Source: Silanimonas sp. (GTDB lineage Bacteria > Pseudomonadota > Gammaproteobacteria > Xanthomonadales > Xanthomonadaceae). From it: DNA of 64,000 nt. Location of the stretch: contig NZ_JAPZSC010000025.1 of NCBI RefSeq assembly GCF_027531545.1, positions 20,854 to 84,853 of the forward strand, written 5' to 3'. The number at the start of each line of letters is the position of its first letter. Within the stretch, counting starts at the first letter, position 1. The translations under genes were made by a program, and so were the position numbers. Positions 46,530 to 56,719 of this stretch are shown here, in pieces. A model generated the notes under the pieces. It saw only the letters and a list, made by a program, of their open reading frames with translations, did not search any database and was not told the origin of the DNA.

Positions 46530-47912
46530 TTACTTCGCGTCGAGGTCGGTGTCGAACAGCCCGAGGTAAAGGGCCTTGTAGACCTGCGTGGCGTCGATGG
46601 TGCCTTCGATCTTCGAAGCCCCCGGGCCGATGCCGCGCGCCACCGTACCGCCAGCGCTATCCGAATCGCTGGCCCAGGTGATGTAGAACGGGATGCGGTT
46701 GCCGTTCGCGTCGGCCGGCGTCAGGAAGGGTTCGCCCTTGTCGCTGTCGAGCAGCGAGCCGCTGGCCGTGCGCTCGCCGAGCGGGCGCGGCAGGTCTTCC
46801 GGATCGTCGAGGTCGTCGCTGGTGGCATTCATGCCGCCGTTGTCCGAGTCCGAGGCCACGACGACGGTGAGCGCCGGGTTGGCCTTCGCCTCCGCCAGCG
46901 CCAGCGCGATGGCGCGATCGGCGCCGATGGCGGCTTCGAGGGTCGCCGTCGTGTTGTTCTCGCCGCTCAGGTTGTCGGTGGCTTCCTCGTTGCCGACGAT
47001 CAGGTAGCCGTTCGGCGCGTGCTTCACCCGCGACAGGATGAAGGCCAGCATCGCGTCGAAGCGCGGGGCCTGCGGCTGGAAGGGCGGCAGTCCGGCGGCC
47101 GCCAGCCCGGCTTCGTCGGCCTCGTTGAAGGTCTCCTCGGCCGCGAACAGTCCCAGCACTTTCGTGGCCTCCGGCGGCAGTGCAGCCAGCGCCTCGGTGG
47201 TGAACACGACCGTGTAGCCCGCGGCCTTGGCTTCGTCGACCAGGTTCCGGCCGTCCTCGCGCACGCCTTCGCCGTGCACGCCCTGCGTGCCCTTCGGCAG
47301 GAAGAACATCTCGCCGCCCCCGAGCGCGATGTCGGGGCCGGCGGCAAGGATCTGCGCGGCGATCTCGGCTTCGTCGTCGCGGTTGGCGACGCTGGCGAGG
47401 AAGGCGCCAGTGCCCGGCTCGGTGATCGACGAGGAGTTGAGGATCGCCGTCATCTTGCCCGCGGCCTTCGCTTCCACCATCAGGCTCTGCGCCTTGCCCG
47501 ACGCGGCGGTGGGCGCCGCGCCGTCGATGGCGCCGTAGCTGTCGAGCTTGGCGCGCACGCCGTAGGCATGCGTGGTGGCGCCCGCGTTCGAGCTCTGGTT
47601 CACCGAATCACTGGTCGGGCCAACGTAGATCGCGACCTGCGGCAGCTGGTCCCACGCCAAGCGGCCATCGGGGCCGACGTGCATCAGGCGCGTGGCCATC
47701 CAGGTGTTCGCGCCCATGCCGTCCGGGTGCAGGAAGATCGCGCTCCGCGGGCCAGCCGCGGCCGGGGCGTCGAGCGCCGGGTTCGGCGTGGCGGCGGGGG
47801 CGGGTTCGGCCACCGGCTGGCAGCCGGCAAGGCCGGCGAGGGCCGTGGCCAGGCCGAGGCTTAGCGCGAGTCGGCGCGGGAGGGCGGAGGAGCGGAGCGG
47901 GTGGGCAGCCAT
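46530..47912 (-). CDS. Alkaline phosphatase (PhoA family), lipoprotein
   Basis: 460-residue exported alkaline phosphatase with a lipobox (LAGLAGC, Cys31). Metal-site segments include HPDGMGANTW near residue 64, NEEATDNLSGENNTT, SDSDNGGMN, and a C-terminal catalytic region. At the nucleophile the usual D-S reads S-S (SDSVNQSSNAGATTHAYG), with Ser108 as the likely nucleophile and Asp101 (E. coli number) replaced by Ser. It should release phosphate from organic esters in the periplasm. Converges with the TonB receptor gene; a Pho-box-like site lies upstream at 47947. Confidence 0.85.
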   Translation of the reverse strand: MAAHPLRSSALPRRLALSLGLATALAGLAGCQPVAEPAPAATPNPALDAPAAAGPRSAIFLHPDGMGANTWMATRLMHVGPDGRLAWDQLPQVAIYVGPTSDSVNQSSNAGATTHAYGVRAKLDSYGAIDGAAPTAASGKAQSLMVEAKAAGKMTAILNSSSITEPGTGAFLASVANRDDEAEIAAQILAAGPDIALGGGEMFFLPKGTQGVHGEGVREDGRNLVDEAKAAGYTVVFTTEALAALPPEATKVLGLFAAEETFNEADEAGLAAAGLPPFQPQAPRFDAMLAFILSRVKHAPNGYLIVGNEEATDNLSGENNTTATLEAAIGADRAIALALAEAKANPALTVVVASDSDNGGMNATSDDLDDPEDLPRPLGERTASGSLLDSDKGEPFLTPADANGNRIPFYITWASDSDSAGGTVARGIGPGASKIEGTIDATQVYKALYLGLFDTDLDAK

Positions 47913-47946
47913 CGGGAGGGACTCCGGTGAGGAAACCCCCGACGAT

Positions 47947-47964
47947 ATGTCGGTTGCATGACCG
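47947..47964 (-). promoter_or_regulatory. Pho-box-like site upstream of the alkaline phosphatase gene
   Basis: On the reverse strand, CGGTCAT, four bases, then CCGACAT: two half sites 11 bases apart that together match 11 of 14 positions of the PhoB consensus (CTGTCAT repeats). It lies 35 bases before the start codon. The coincidence with a similar site before the facing receptor gene supports a shared phosphate response; binding is inferred. Confidence 0.5.
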
Positions 47965-48006
47965 TTCCGGGTCAGGGCCCGCGTCGCCATTCGGCGGCGG
48001 GCCGCC

Positions 48007-49389
<1,383 letters not shown>

Positions 49390-49437
49390 GGGCGCGTGGA
49401 CGGCGTCGGTTCAGGAAGGGTGCCTAGTCTAACGGCC

Positions 49438-49668
49438 ATGAAACTCGCCCTGTACCAGCGCGACGACTGTCATTTGTGCGATGCCGCATTGGATGTGCTC
49501 GCCCAGGCTGGCGCGCCCGATTTCGAAAGCGTGTGGATCGACGGCGATGCCGCCCTCGAAGCCCGCTACGGCGCGCGCGTGCCGGTGCTGCGCGACGAGG
49601 ACAGCGGCGCCGAACTCGCGTGGCCCTTCGATCACGTCGCCGTGAGCGCTTTCCTGCGCGGCGGCTGA
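49438..49668 (+). CDS. Glutaredoxin-like (DUF836) protein
   Basis: 76-residue thioredoxin-fold protein starting MKLALYQRDDCHLCDAALDVL, with a CxxC active site (Cys11-His-Leu-Cys14) and a cis-Pro region at RVPVLRD. Typical of the small glutaredoxin-like proteins of Xanthomonadales. Substrate unknown. It ends 3 bases before the converging YceI gene. Confidence 0.82.
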   Translation: MKLALYQRDDCHLCDAALDVLAQAGAPDFESVWIDGDAALEARYGARVPVLRDEDSGAELAWPFDHVAVSAFLRGG

Positions 49669-49671
49669 TCC

Positions 49672-50232
49672 TCAGGGCTTCGGCTGCAGCACCAGCGTCG
49701 TCGTCACGCTGACGGCATCCGGCATCACCTCGGTGTCGTCCCAATCGCCGGTCCCGATCCCGAATTCCAGCCGCTTCACCGTGGCCGCGCCTTCGAGCTT
49801 CGGCGTCGCCCCCGCCGTCCAGCGGAAGGTCAGTGGCACCGGCTTGGTGATGCCGCGCAACGTGAGCGTGCCGTCGGCCACGAAGCGCCCATCGGCCAGC
49901 TTGCGGAAGGCCGTGGCCTGGTAGCGGGCCTGCGGCATCACGCTGGCGTTGAAGAACTCGGCGCCGAGCAGGGTCTCGTCGCGCTCGTCGTTCTCGGTGC
50001 CCGCCGAAGCGAGCTGGATCACCACGTCGAAGCGGCCGGCGGCACTCGCCGGATCGAAGGCGATGTCGGTCGTGAACTGCGCGAAGCGGCCGTCGAAGGT
50101 TTCACCGTCGTAGCTCGAGGCGAAGCCGAGCGTCGAGCCAGCCGCGTGGCTGTAGCGCACCGGCCCCGGTGGCGACGTGGCCAGGGCGAGCGGGGCGGCG
50201 AGGGCAAGCGTGAGGGCGAGGAGGAATCGCAT
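49672..50232 (-). CDS. YceI family periplasmic protein (copy 1)
   Basis: 186-residue exported lipocalin-like protein of the YceI family, thought to bind isoprenoids or similar lipids. It has a signal peptide (to about residue 19, ALA) and family segments LGFASSYDGETFDGRF, FFNASVMPQARYQA, GTLTLRGITKPVPLTF and FGIGTGDWDD. Last in a run with a cytochrome b561 gene and a second YceI gene. Confidence 0.9.
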   Translation of the reverse strand: MRFLLALTLALAAPLALATSPPGPVRYSHAAGSTLGFASSYDGETFDGRFAQFTTDIAFDPASAAGRFDVVIQLASAGTENDERDETLLGAEFFNASVMPQARYQATAFRKLADGRFVADGTLTLRGITKPVPLTFRWTAGATPKLEGAATVKRLEFGIGTGDWDDTEVMPDAVSVTTTLVLQPKP

Positions 50233-50302
50233 GGCGGGGGCTGTCACGGAATGGGGAGAGGTCGAGACGCAGCGTGGGAAGCGACGCGCGAGGCCGGCGT
50301 GA

Positions 50303-50860
50303 TCAGGCGGCGGGTTTGACCCACGGCGCCATGCGCCGCAGCACCGCGTCCTTCAGCTGGTAGTGGTGGTAGAAGGCCGCGCCGGCATGCGCCACCAGCA
50401 GGGCGAGCAGGGCGTACACGCCCCATTCGTGCACCACGCCGGCGATCGCCTTCAGCTCGCGGTCCACCGCGCCGGCGCGCTCCAGCAGCGTCCAGCCGAA
50501 GTAGGGCGTGGCGAAGTTCGAGGCCCAGTTGTAGGCCCAGCCGCTGGCCGGGATGGCGATCATCAGGCCGTACAGGCCGAGATGCCCGCCGCGCGCGGCC
50601 CAGCGCTGCCACGCGGGCATGCCGTCCGGCAGCGCCGGCGTCGGCTGCACGAAGCGCCAGCCCAGCCGCAGCGCGGTGAGCGCCAGCACCGTCAGGCCGA
50701 AGCTCTTGTGCAGCAGGTAGACATCGCGCTTGAACGGCGTATTCGGCAGGTCTTCCATCACGAAGCCCACGGTCACCAGCGAGAGGATCATCACCACGGT
50801 GATCCAGTGCAGCGCGATGCTCAGGTGGCCCCAGCGCTCAGTCGTGTTGCGGATCGGCAT
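50303..50860 (-). CDS. Cytochrome b561
   Basis: 185-residue di-haem inner membrane cytochrome with four helices. His residues for haem are in LSIALHWITVVMI, LHKSFGLTVLAL and the VHEWGVYALLALLVAHAGAAFYHHY helix. It may move electrons from ubiquinol to a periplasmic partner. Overlaps the second YceI gene by 23 bases, so the three genes form one unit; cytochrome b561/YceI pairs are a known arrangement. Confidence 0.9.
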   Translation of the reverse strand: MPIRNTTERWGHLSIALHWITVVMILSLVTVGFVMEDLPNTPFKRDVYLLHKSFGLTVLALTALRLGWRFVQPTPALPDGMPAWQRWAARGGHLGLYGLMIAIPASGWAYNWASNFATPYFGWTLLERAGAVDRELKAIAGVVHEWGVYALLALLVAHAGAAFYHHYQLKDAVLRRMAPWVKPAA

Positions 50861-51509
50861 CGTCGTTCTCCTGCGATTCGGTGGGCGCCTCGGCGTTGCT
50901 TCGGCGCGTGCGCACGGCTTCGACCTCGATGCGCACGCGCACCGTCGAGCCGATCAGGGTGGGCGAACCGTCGAGCCCGAAGGCACGGCGGTCGAGTTCG
51001 GTGGTGGCCGAGAAGCCGACGGTGCGGCGCAGCGTCAGTGGGTGCCGGCGCAGGCCATTGCGGTGCACGTCCAGCACGACCGGCGCCGTCGCGCCGCGCA
51101 CGGTCAATTCGCCGTGCACGCGCGCATGGCGCTCGTCGATCGCTTCCACGCGGGTTGATCGGAAGGTGATCGTCGGGAAGTCCTCGGCGCGGAACCAGCG
51201 GCGGCCGAGCATCGTGCGGTTCCAGTCGGCGTCGCCGAAATCAAGGCGGTCCACCGCCAGTTCGATCGTGGCCTCCGCACCGTCCCAGCCTTCCGGGTCG
51301 TAGCGCAGGCGGCCGGTCGGCGCCGAGAGCGTGGCCAGGCTGTAGGAGAACCCCGCATGGTCGACGTCGAAAACCACCCGCGAATGGGTCGGATCGAGTC
51401 GCCATTCGGGGGGCGACGCGGCGGCCCCGGCCGCACCCGCGAGCAGCCCCAGGGCCAGCAGTGGTGCGGCGAAGCGGGCGAACCGGGGGCGGCGGGCGAG
51501 GGGGTGCAT
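50838..51509 (-). CDS. YceI family periplasmic protein (copy 2)
   Basis: 223-residue exported YceI-family protein, longer than copy 1 because of an Asp/Glu-rich tail after about residue 205 (TESQENDDADPQHD). Signal peptide to about residue 31. Family segments: WRLDPTHSRVVFDVDHAGFSY, IELAVDRLDFGD, WFRAEDFPTITFRS, GELTVRGATAPVVLDV and the final DRRAFGLDG. First gene of the YceI/b561/YceI unit. ATG 51509 is used; MPA (51518) is a slightly longer option. Confidence 0.88.
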   Translation of the reverse strand: MHPLARRPRFARFAAPLLALGLLAGAAGAAASPPEWRLDPTHSRVVFDVDHAGFSYSLATLSAPTGRLRYDPEGWDGAEATIELAVDRLDFGDADWNRTMLGRRWFRAEDFPTITFRSTRVEAIDERHARVHGELTVRGATAPVVLDVHRNGLRRHPLTLRRTVGFSATTELDRRAFGLDGSPTLIGSTVRVRIEVEAVRTRRSNAEAPTESQENDDADPQHD

Positions 51510-51620
51510 GGCCGGCATTCTAGGCGCCGTATCGAGGCCGGGCGTCCCTTGCGGGCGCAATGCTGCGTTGCGAGCATGGCCCGCCACCGCCGCGAGGGCG
51601 GTTCGAAAGGGAAGCGATCG

Positions 51621-54600
51621 ATGCGCGGCATGCTGAGGCTGTTCGGTTGGATGCTGGGGCTTGCCGTCGCGCAGGCCGCGATGGCGCGCGTGCCGGAAAC
51701 CCCGCAGTTCCGCCGCATCGGCATCGAACAGGGCCTGCCCTCCAGCCGCATCAACGCCCTCGCGCAGGACCGCGCCGGCTACCTGTGGATCGCCACCGAC
51801 GACGGCGTGGCGCGCTTCGACGGCCTGTCCATGCGGGTCTGGCGCCACAACCCCGGCATCGTCGGCGGCATGCCCGACAACCTCGTCAACACGATGCACA
51901 TCGATCGCGAGGACCGGGTCTGGATGAGCTTCGGCAAGAACGGCGTGGGCGTCATCGACACCCTGCGCCGCGAGGTGAGCCCGCTGCTCTCCGAGGCGGT
52001 GCCCGCTTTCGCCACCGCCGACGTCTGGGCCATCGCCGAAACGCCCGAAGGCTCGCTGTGGTTCGGCAGCTTCGGCGACGGCCTGTTCCAGCGCGAACCG
52101 GACGGGCGTGTGCGCGCGCACGGCCCCGTCCTCGCCGGCGCCGGCACCGAGCCCGATGCGCTGGTGCTCAGCCTCGCGACGACCACGGACGGCAGCCTGT
52201 TCATCGGCACCGCCACCGGGCTGGCCCAGTGGGTGGACGGCCGCGCCGAGCCGGTGTCCGTGCCCGGCCTCGACGGCGTCGCCATCATCAGCCTGCAGGC
52301 CGAAGCCGACGGTTCGCTGTGGATCGGCGCGCGCAGCAAGCTGTGGCGGCGCAGCCCCGACGGCCGCATCGCGCCCTCGCCGTGGGATGCCGAACTCGCC
52401 GGCACCCATGTGCACGGCGTGCAGCGCGACGGCCGTGGCGGGCACTGGCTCTACACCGTGCGCGGGCTGTACTACGACGATGGCGAAGGCGTGCGCCGCT
52501 TCCTCGCACCAGAAGCCGTCGAGGGCGACTACCAGCAGATGCTCGTCGACCGCCAAGGTGGGCTGTGGTTCGGCGATGCCGAATTCGGCCTCGTCTGGCT
52601 CTCCGGCTACTGGCGCAGCTTCGCCACGCTGACGCGCCGGAGCGATCCGAATGTGCAGCTGTCGATGCGCCAGGCCGCGGCCTTCGCCGAAGACGCCGAC
52701 GGCAGCGTGCTGTTCGGCGGTGAAGAAGGCCGCCTCGATCGCCTCGATCCCACGCGCCAGCGCATCGAGCGCAACGCCATCGCGCCCGAGGAGCTTGGCA
52801 ACGTGCGGATCTACTCGCTGGCCCACGCGGCCGACGGCGCGCTGTGGGTGGGCGCGGGCAGCCGCCTGTCTCGCCGCGACGCCGATGGCGCGTGGCGACG
52901 GTGGGGGCCCCGCGATGCCGACGCCCCGCCGCGCGGGGCCATCGACTTCCTCGTCCCTTTGCCGGACGGCGGGCTCTGGGTCGCCGGCTATGGCGGCGGC
53001 CTGCAGCGCCGCGATGCCGAAGGGCGCGTCACGCTCACCGTCGCGCCGGACAGCGGCCACGGGCTCGACACCTTCGACATGGAAGCCGTCACCCTCGGCC
53101 CCGACGGTGCCCTGTGGGTGGCCAACGCGAAGGGCGTGCTGCGCTGGGACGGTGCGCGCTTCCAGCCGCAGATCGACGCCGAGGGCGGGCCCGTGCAGGC
53201 CCTCGCCTTCGTCGACGCCAGCGACCTGTGGGTGTATCGCCCCGGCCTGCTGCAGCGCTGGCGTCGCGAGGCCGGCGCATGGACGAAGGTCGACCAGGTC
53301 GATTCCGGCAACGACGGCCTGCCGAGTGCGGAAGCCGGGGGGCTCGTGCGCGATGCGGCTGGCCGGCTGTGGCTGTTCACCGTCCGCGGCCTCATTCGTT
53401 TCGACCCGGCCACGCGCGGCATCCGCCGCTTCGGCCCCGGCGACGGCCTCGGCGAGAGCGAGTTCGGCCTGCGTCCGCCGCGCGTGCTCGCCGACGGCGT
53501 GGTGGTGGCCGGTACCGTCGGCGGCGCGGTGGTCTTCGACCCGATGCAGGTGGAGCCCGACACCCGGGTGGCGACGATGGTGCTGGAGTCGATCAGCGTC
53601 CGCCGCGCCGAGGACGTCGTCGACCTCGATGCCGTGGCCGCCGTGCAGCCCGGCGCGGTGGTGACCCTGCAGCCCGACGACCGCGACCTCCGCGTGGTGG
53701 CGCGGCTGATGTCCTTCGCCGACCCCTCCGCGCACCGCTACCGCTTCCGCCTCAACGGCTACGACCCCGACTGGGTGGACGTCGGCGCCAGCGGCGAACG
53801 CCTGCTGCCGCGGCAGTCGCCGGGCCGCTACACGCTCGACATCATCGCGGCCGGGGCGGATGGCCGCTGGTCCGAGCCGATCACCCTTGCGGTCGAAGTG
53901 ATGCCACCGTGGTGGCGCGCCTGGTGGGCGTGGGTGCTGTACGCGCTGGTCGGCCTCGCGGTGCTGGCCGCGGCGGCGGCGCTGTACCGGCGGCGCGTGC
54001 AGGCCCAGGCCACGGAGCGCGGGCTCCAGGACGCCCGTCGCGTCGAGCAGCAGGCCTCGGAGGCGAAGACGGCCTTCCTCGCCGACCTCGGCCACGAATT
54101 GCGCACGCCGCTCACCGGCGTGCTCGGCATGACCGAGCTGATGCTGAAGGACCCGCTGCCGGAACCGCAGCGCCAGCGCGCCGAAACGGTGATGCGCGCC
54201 GGCCAGCACCTGCTGCGGCTGGTGAACGACACCCTCGATCTCGCCCGCATCGAAGCCGGCCGCCTGCTGCTGCAGGACGAGGCCTTCGACCTCGCGGCGC
54301 TGGCCACCGACGTCGGCCAGCTGCTGCGCCCGAACGCGCAGGCCAAGGGCCTCGACTTCGCCGTGCAGCTCGCGCCGGGCCTGCCGCCACGCGTCCGTGG
54401 CGACGAGTCGCGGTTGCGCCAGATCCTGCTCAACCTCGGCGGCAACGCTATCAAGTTCACCGAACGCGGCCGCGTCACGCTGGCGCTGCGCCCGCTGCCG
54501 GGCGGTGGCGTGCAGTTCGACGTGGAGGACACCGGCATCGGCCTCGACGAGGCGCAGCAGCGCCGGCTGTTCCAGCGATTCGAGCAGGCCGAGGGCGAGA

Positions 54601-55256
54601 CCACGCAGCGCCGCTATGGCGGCACCGGGCTCGGCCTCGCCATCAGCCGCGAACTGGCCCGCGCCATGGGCGGCGAACTCACCCTGCGCAGCGCGAAAGG
54701 CGAGGGCAGCTGCTTCAGCGTGCGCCTGCCGCTGGCCGCCGACACCGCGCTCGCGCCGGTCGATCCCGGTGCCTTACGGCCGGCCACCGGGGACGCCGAG
54801 GCCGCGCGCCCCAGCCTCGACCTGCTGCTCGTGGAGGACGATCCCGTCGTGGCCGAAGTGATGCTCGGGCTGCTCGGCGCGCAGGGGCATCGCGTGCACC
54901 ACGCCACGCAGGCCTTGAACGCCCTCACCCTGATGAAGACCGAGCGCATCGACGTCGGCCTGCTCGATCTCGACCTGCCGGCCGTCGACGGCTTCGAACT
55001 GGCCACGCTGATCCGCCAGAACGGCTGGACCCTGCCTCTGATCGCCGTCACCGCGCGCGCCGACGCCGTCTCCGAACGTCGCGCCCGCGCCGCCGGCATG
55101 GACGGCTACCTGCGCAAGCCGGTCACCGGCGCGATGCTGGCCGAAGCGCTGGATGGCATCGGTGCGGGCAAGCGCCGCGGCGGAGCCGCCATCGAGGGCG
55201 ACCGGCGCGCGCGCGCGCGCCCACGGAGCGAAGACCGCCCCGACGAGGCCGGCTGA
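51621..55256 (+). CDS. Hybrid histidine kinase/response regulator with Reg_prop propeller sensor
   Basis: 1211-residue one-piece two-component protein. Signal peptide (to about residue 22), then a large periplasmic two-component-regulator propeller (Reg_prop blades, repeats such as LAQDRAGYLWIATDDGVARF and HIDREDRVWMSFG), a Y_Y_Y domain before the single membrane helix (about 757-780), HisKA with phosphoacceptor His825 (LADLGHELRTPLTGV), HATPase (NLGGNAIKFTERG, VEDTGIGL, YGGTGLGLAIS), and a C-terminal receiver with Asp1116 (LLDLDLPAVDGF) and KPVTG. It lacks an HPt domain, so a partner phosphotransfer protein is implied. Signal unknown; often polysaccharides in this class. Divergent from the YceI unit. 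Confidence 0.92.
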   Translation: MRGMLRLFGWMLGLAVAQAAMARVPETPQFRRIGIEQGLPSSRINALAQDRAGYLWIATDDGVARFDGLSMRVWRHNPGIVGGMPDNLVNTMHIDREDRVWMSFGKNGVGVIDTLRREVSPLLSEAVPAFATADVWAIAETPEGSLWFGSFGDGLFQREPDGRVRAHGPVLAGAGTEPDALVLSLATTTDGSLFIGTATGLAQWVDGRAEPVSVPGLDGVAIISLQAEADGSLWIGARSKLWRRSPDGRIAPSPWDAELAGTHVHGVQRDGRGGHWLYTVRGLYYDDGEGVRRFLAPEAVEGDYQQMLVDRQGGLWFGDAEFGLVWLSGYWRSFATLTRRSDPNVQLSMRQAAAFAEDADGSVLFGGEEGRLDRLDPTRQRIERNAIAPEELGNVRIYSLAHAADGALWVGAGSRLSRRDADGAWRRWGPRDADAPPRGAIDFLVPLPDGGLWVAGYGGGLQRRDAEGRVTLTVAPDSGHGLDTFDMEAVTLGPDGALWVANAKGVLRWDGARFQPQIDAEGGPVQALAFVDASDLWVYRPGLLQRWRREAGAWTKVDQVDSGNDGLPSAEAGGLVRDAAGRLWLFTVRGLIRFDPATRGIRRFGPGDGLGESEFGLRPPRVLADGVVVAGTVGGAVVFDPMQVEPDTRVATMVLESISVRRAEDVVDLDAVAAVQPGAVVTLQPDDRDLRVVARLMSFADPSAHRYRFRLNGYDPDWVDVGASGERLLPRQSPGRYTLDIIAAGADGRWSEPITLAVEVMPPWWRAWWAWVLYALVGLAVLAAAAALYRRRVQAQATERGLQDARRVEQQASEAKTAFLADLGHELRTPLTGVLGMTELMLKDPLPEPQRQRAETVMRAGQHLLRLVNDTLDLARIEAGRLLLQDEAFDLAALATDVGQLLRPNAQAKGLDFAVQLAPGLPPRVRGDESRLRQILLNLGGNAIKFTERGRVTLALRPLPGGGVQFDVEDTGIGLDEAQQRRLFQRFEQAEGETTQRRYGGTGLGLAISRELARAMGGELTLRSAKGEGSCFSVRLPLAADTALAPVDPGALRPATGDAEAARPSLDLLLVEDDPVVAEVMLGLLGAQGHRVHHATQALNALTLMKTERIDVGLLDLDLPAVDGFELATLIRQNGWTLPLIAVTARADAVSERRARAAGMDGYLRKPVTGAMLAEALDGIGAGKRRGGAAIEGDRRARARPRSEDRPDEAG

Positions 55257-55274
55257 GCCGGGGCGGCCGGCGCC

Positions 55275-56363
55275 TCAGCGCCGCGAGTGCGAATGCACCG
55301 CGGCCACGAGGGCCGCGACATGCTCCGGCGACATGTCGGGCGACATGCCATGGCCGAGGTTGAACACGTGGCCATCGCGCGAGCCGCCGTTCGCTGCCGA
55401 ATAGTCGTCGAGCGCGCGCGCTGCTTCGCGAGCGATGCCTTCCGGCGTGGCGTACAGCGTCACCGGGTCGAGGTTGCCCTGCAGCGCCACCTTGCCGCCC
55501 GTCCGACGGCGCGCGTCACCGAGCGAGACCGTCCAGTCCACGCCCAGCGCTTCCGCGCCCGAGGCCGCCAACGCTTCGAGATACGGGCCATTGCCCTTGC
55601 CGAACAGGATCAGCGGCGCATGCGTGTCGCCTTCACCGCGCGGCAGCCTCTGTGCGATTTCAACCAGATACGGCAGCGAGAACTCGCGGTACAGGTGCGG
55701 CGCCATCACGCCGCCCCAGGTGTCGAACACCTGCATCGCCTGCGCGCCGGCGAGGCGCTGCGCGTCGAGGTAGGCGATGACGGCATCGGTCACCTTGCGC
55801 AGCAGCGCGTGCAGCGTCGCCGGCTCGTTCAGCGCCATCGCCTTGATGCGCGCGAAGTTGTCGGAACCGCCGCCTTCCACCATGTAGCAGGCCAGCGTCC
55901 ACGGGCTGCCGGAGAAGCCGATCAGCGGCACGCGGCCGCGCAGTTCGCGGCGGATCACCCGCACCGCGTCCATCACGTAGCGCAGCTCGGTTTCCATGTC
56001 CGGCGTGCCGAGGGCTTCGACATCGGCCATCGAGCGCACCGTACGCTCGAACTTCGGGCCCTCGCCATCGGCGAAGTACAGGCCGAGGCCCATCGCATCC
56101 GGCACGGTGAGGATGTCGGAGAACAGGATGGCCGCGTCGAGCGGGAAGCGCTCCAGCGGCTGCAGCGTCACTTCGCAGGCCAGCTCCGGGTTCTTCGCCA
56201 TGGCGAGGAAGCTGCCGGCCTTGGCGCGGGTGGCGCGGTACTCCGGCAGGTAGCGGCCGGCCTGGCGCATCAGCCATACCGGCGTGTGCGGCACGGGTTC
56301 GCGGCGCAGGGCGCGCAGGAACGTGTCGTTCTGCAGCGGGTCGTTCTTCAGCGGGTTGGTCAC
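55275..56363 (-). CDS. hemE: Uroporphyrinogen decarboxylase
   Basis: 362-residue haem-synthesis enzyme that decarboxylates uroporphyrinogen III to coproporphyrinogen III. Motifs [16 protein letters not shown] (substrate Arg) and [21 protein letters not shown] are present, with [19 protein letters not shown] near the end. The start is GTG 56363, supported by GGAGGG five bases upstream. Converges with the hybrid kinase gene. Confidence 0.96.
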   Translation of the reverse strand: MTNPLKNDPLQNDTFLRALRREPVPHTPVWLMRQAGRYLPEYRATRAKAGSFLAMAKNPELACEVTLQPLERFPLDAAILFSDILTVPDAMGLGLYFADGEGPKFERTVRSMADVEALGTPDMETELRYVMDAVRVIRRELRGRVPLIGFSGSPWTLACYMVEGGGSDNFARIKAMALNEPATLHALLRKVTDAVIAYLDAQRLAGAQAMQVFDTWGGVMAPHLYREFSLPYLVEIAQRLPRGEGDTHAPLILFGKGNGPYLEALAASGAEALGVDWTVSLGDARRRTGGKVALQGNLDPVTLYATPEGIAREAARALDDYSAANGGSRDGHVFNLGHGMSPDMSPEHVAALVAAVHSHSRR

Positions 56364-56406
56364 GGTCGCCCTCCGGGCGGCAGGGCGGCGCGTGGGCGCC
56401 GCGGGG

Positions 56407-56661
56407 TCAACGGGGCGCGTCCGCGCCTTGCGCGAACATCACTTGGAAGCCGCGCTTCAGCTGCGCGTCGCGGGCCGATTCGAAGGCGGCGAGCGCGGTG
56501 TCGCGGGCGAGGTACTGCTCGCGCTTTACCGTCGGGCGCGCGCCGGTGGTGCCGCTTTCGCGGACAAGGAACCAACCGCCGAAAAGGTCCTGCTCCAGCG
56601 TGAGCTGGACGTACTTCGGGGCTTCGCCGGCGGTCGGGCGCTGTTGCAGGTAGAGGCGCAT
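56407..56661 (-). CDS. WGR domain protein
   Basis: 84-residue protein composed of one WGR-like domain. It begins [22 protein letters not shown] and carries the WGR-like [19 protein letters not shown]. Function unknown; WGR domains bind nucleic acids in PARP and MolR proteins. Just upstream of hemE on the same strand. Confidence 0.75.
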   Translation of the reverse strand: MRLYLQQRPTAGEAPKYVQLTLEQDLFGGWFLVRESGTTGARPTVKREQYLARDTALAAFESARDAQLKRGFQVMFAQGADAPR

Positions 56662-56719
56662 AGGGCGCGCATTGTAAGGGAGCCGCGGCGTCGCGGCCCC
56701 GTGCACGGGCCTCGGCCGC

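Noticed and set aside
50838..54209. A reverse-strand open frame of 1123 codons
   Set aside because: It is antisense to the hybrid kinase gene and only its last 223 codons (the YceI gene) look like a real protein; the rest is His/Arg/Ala-rich, a GC-rich shadow frame.
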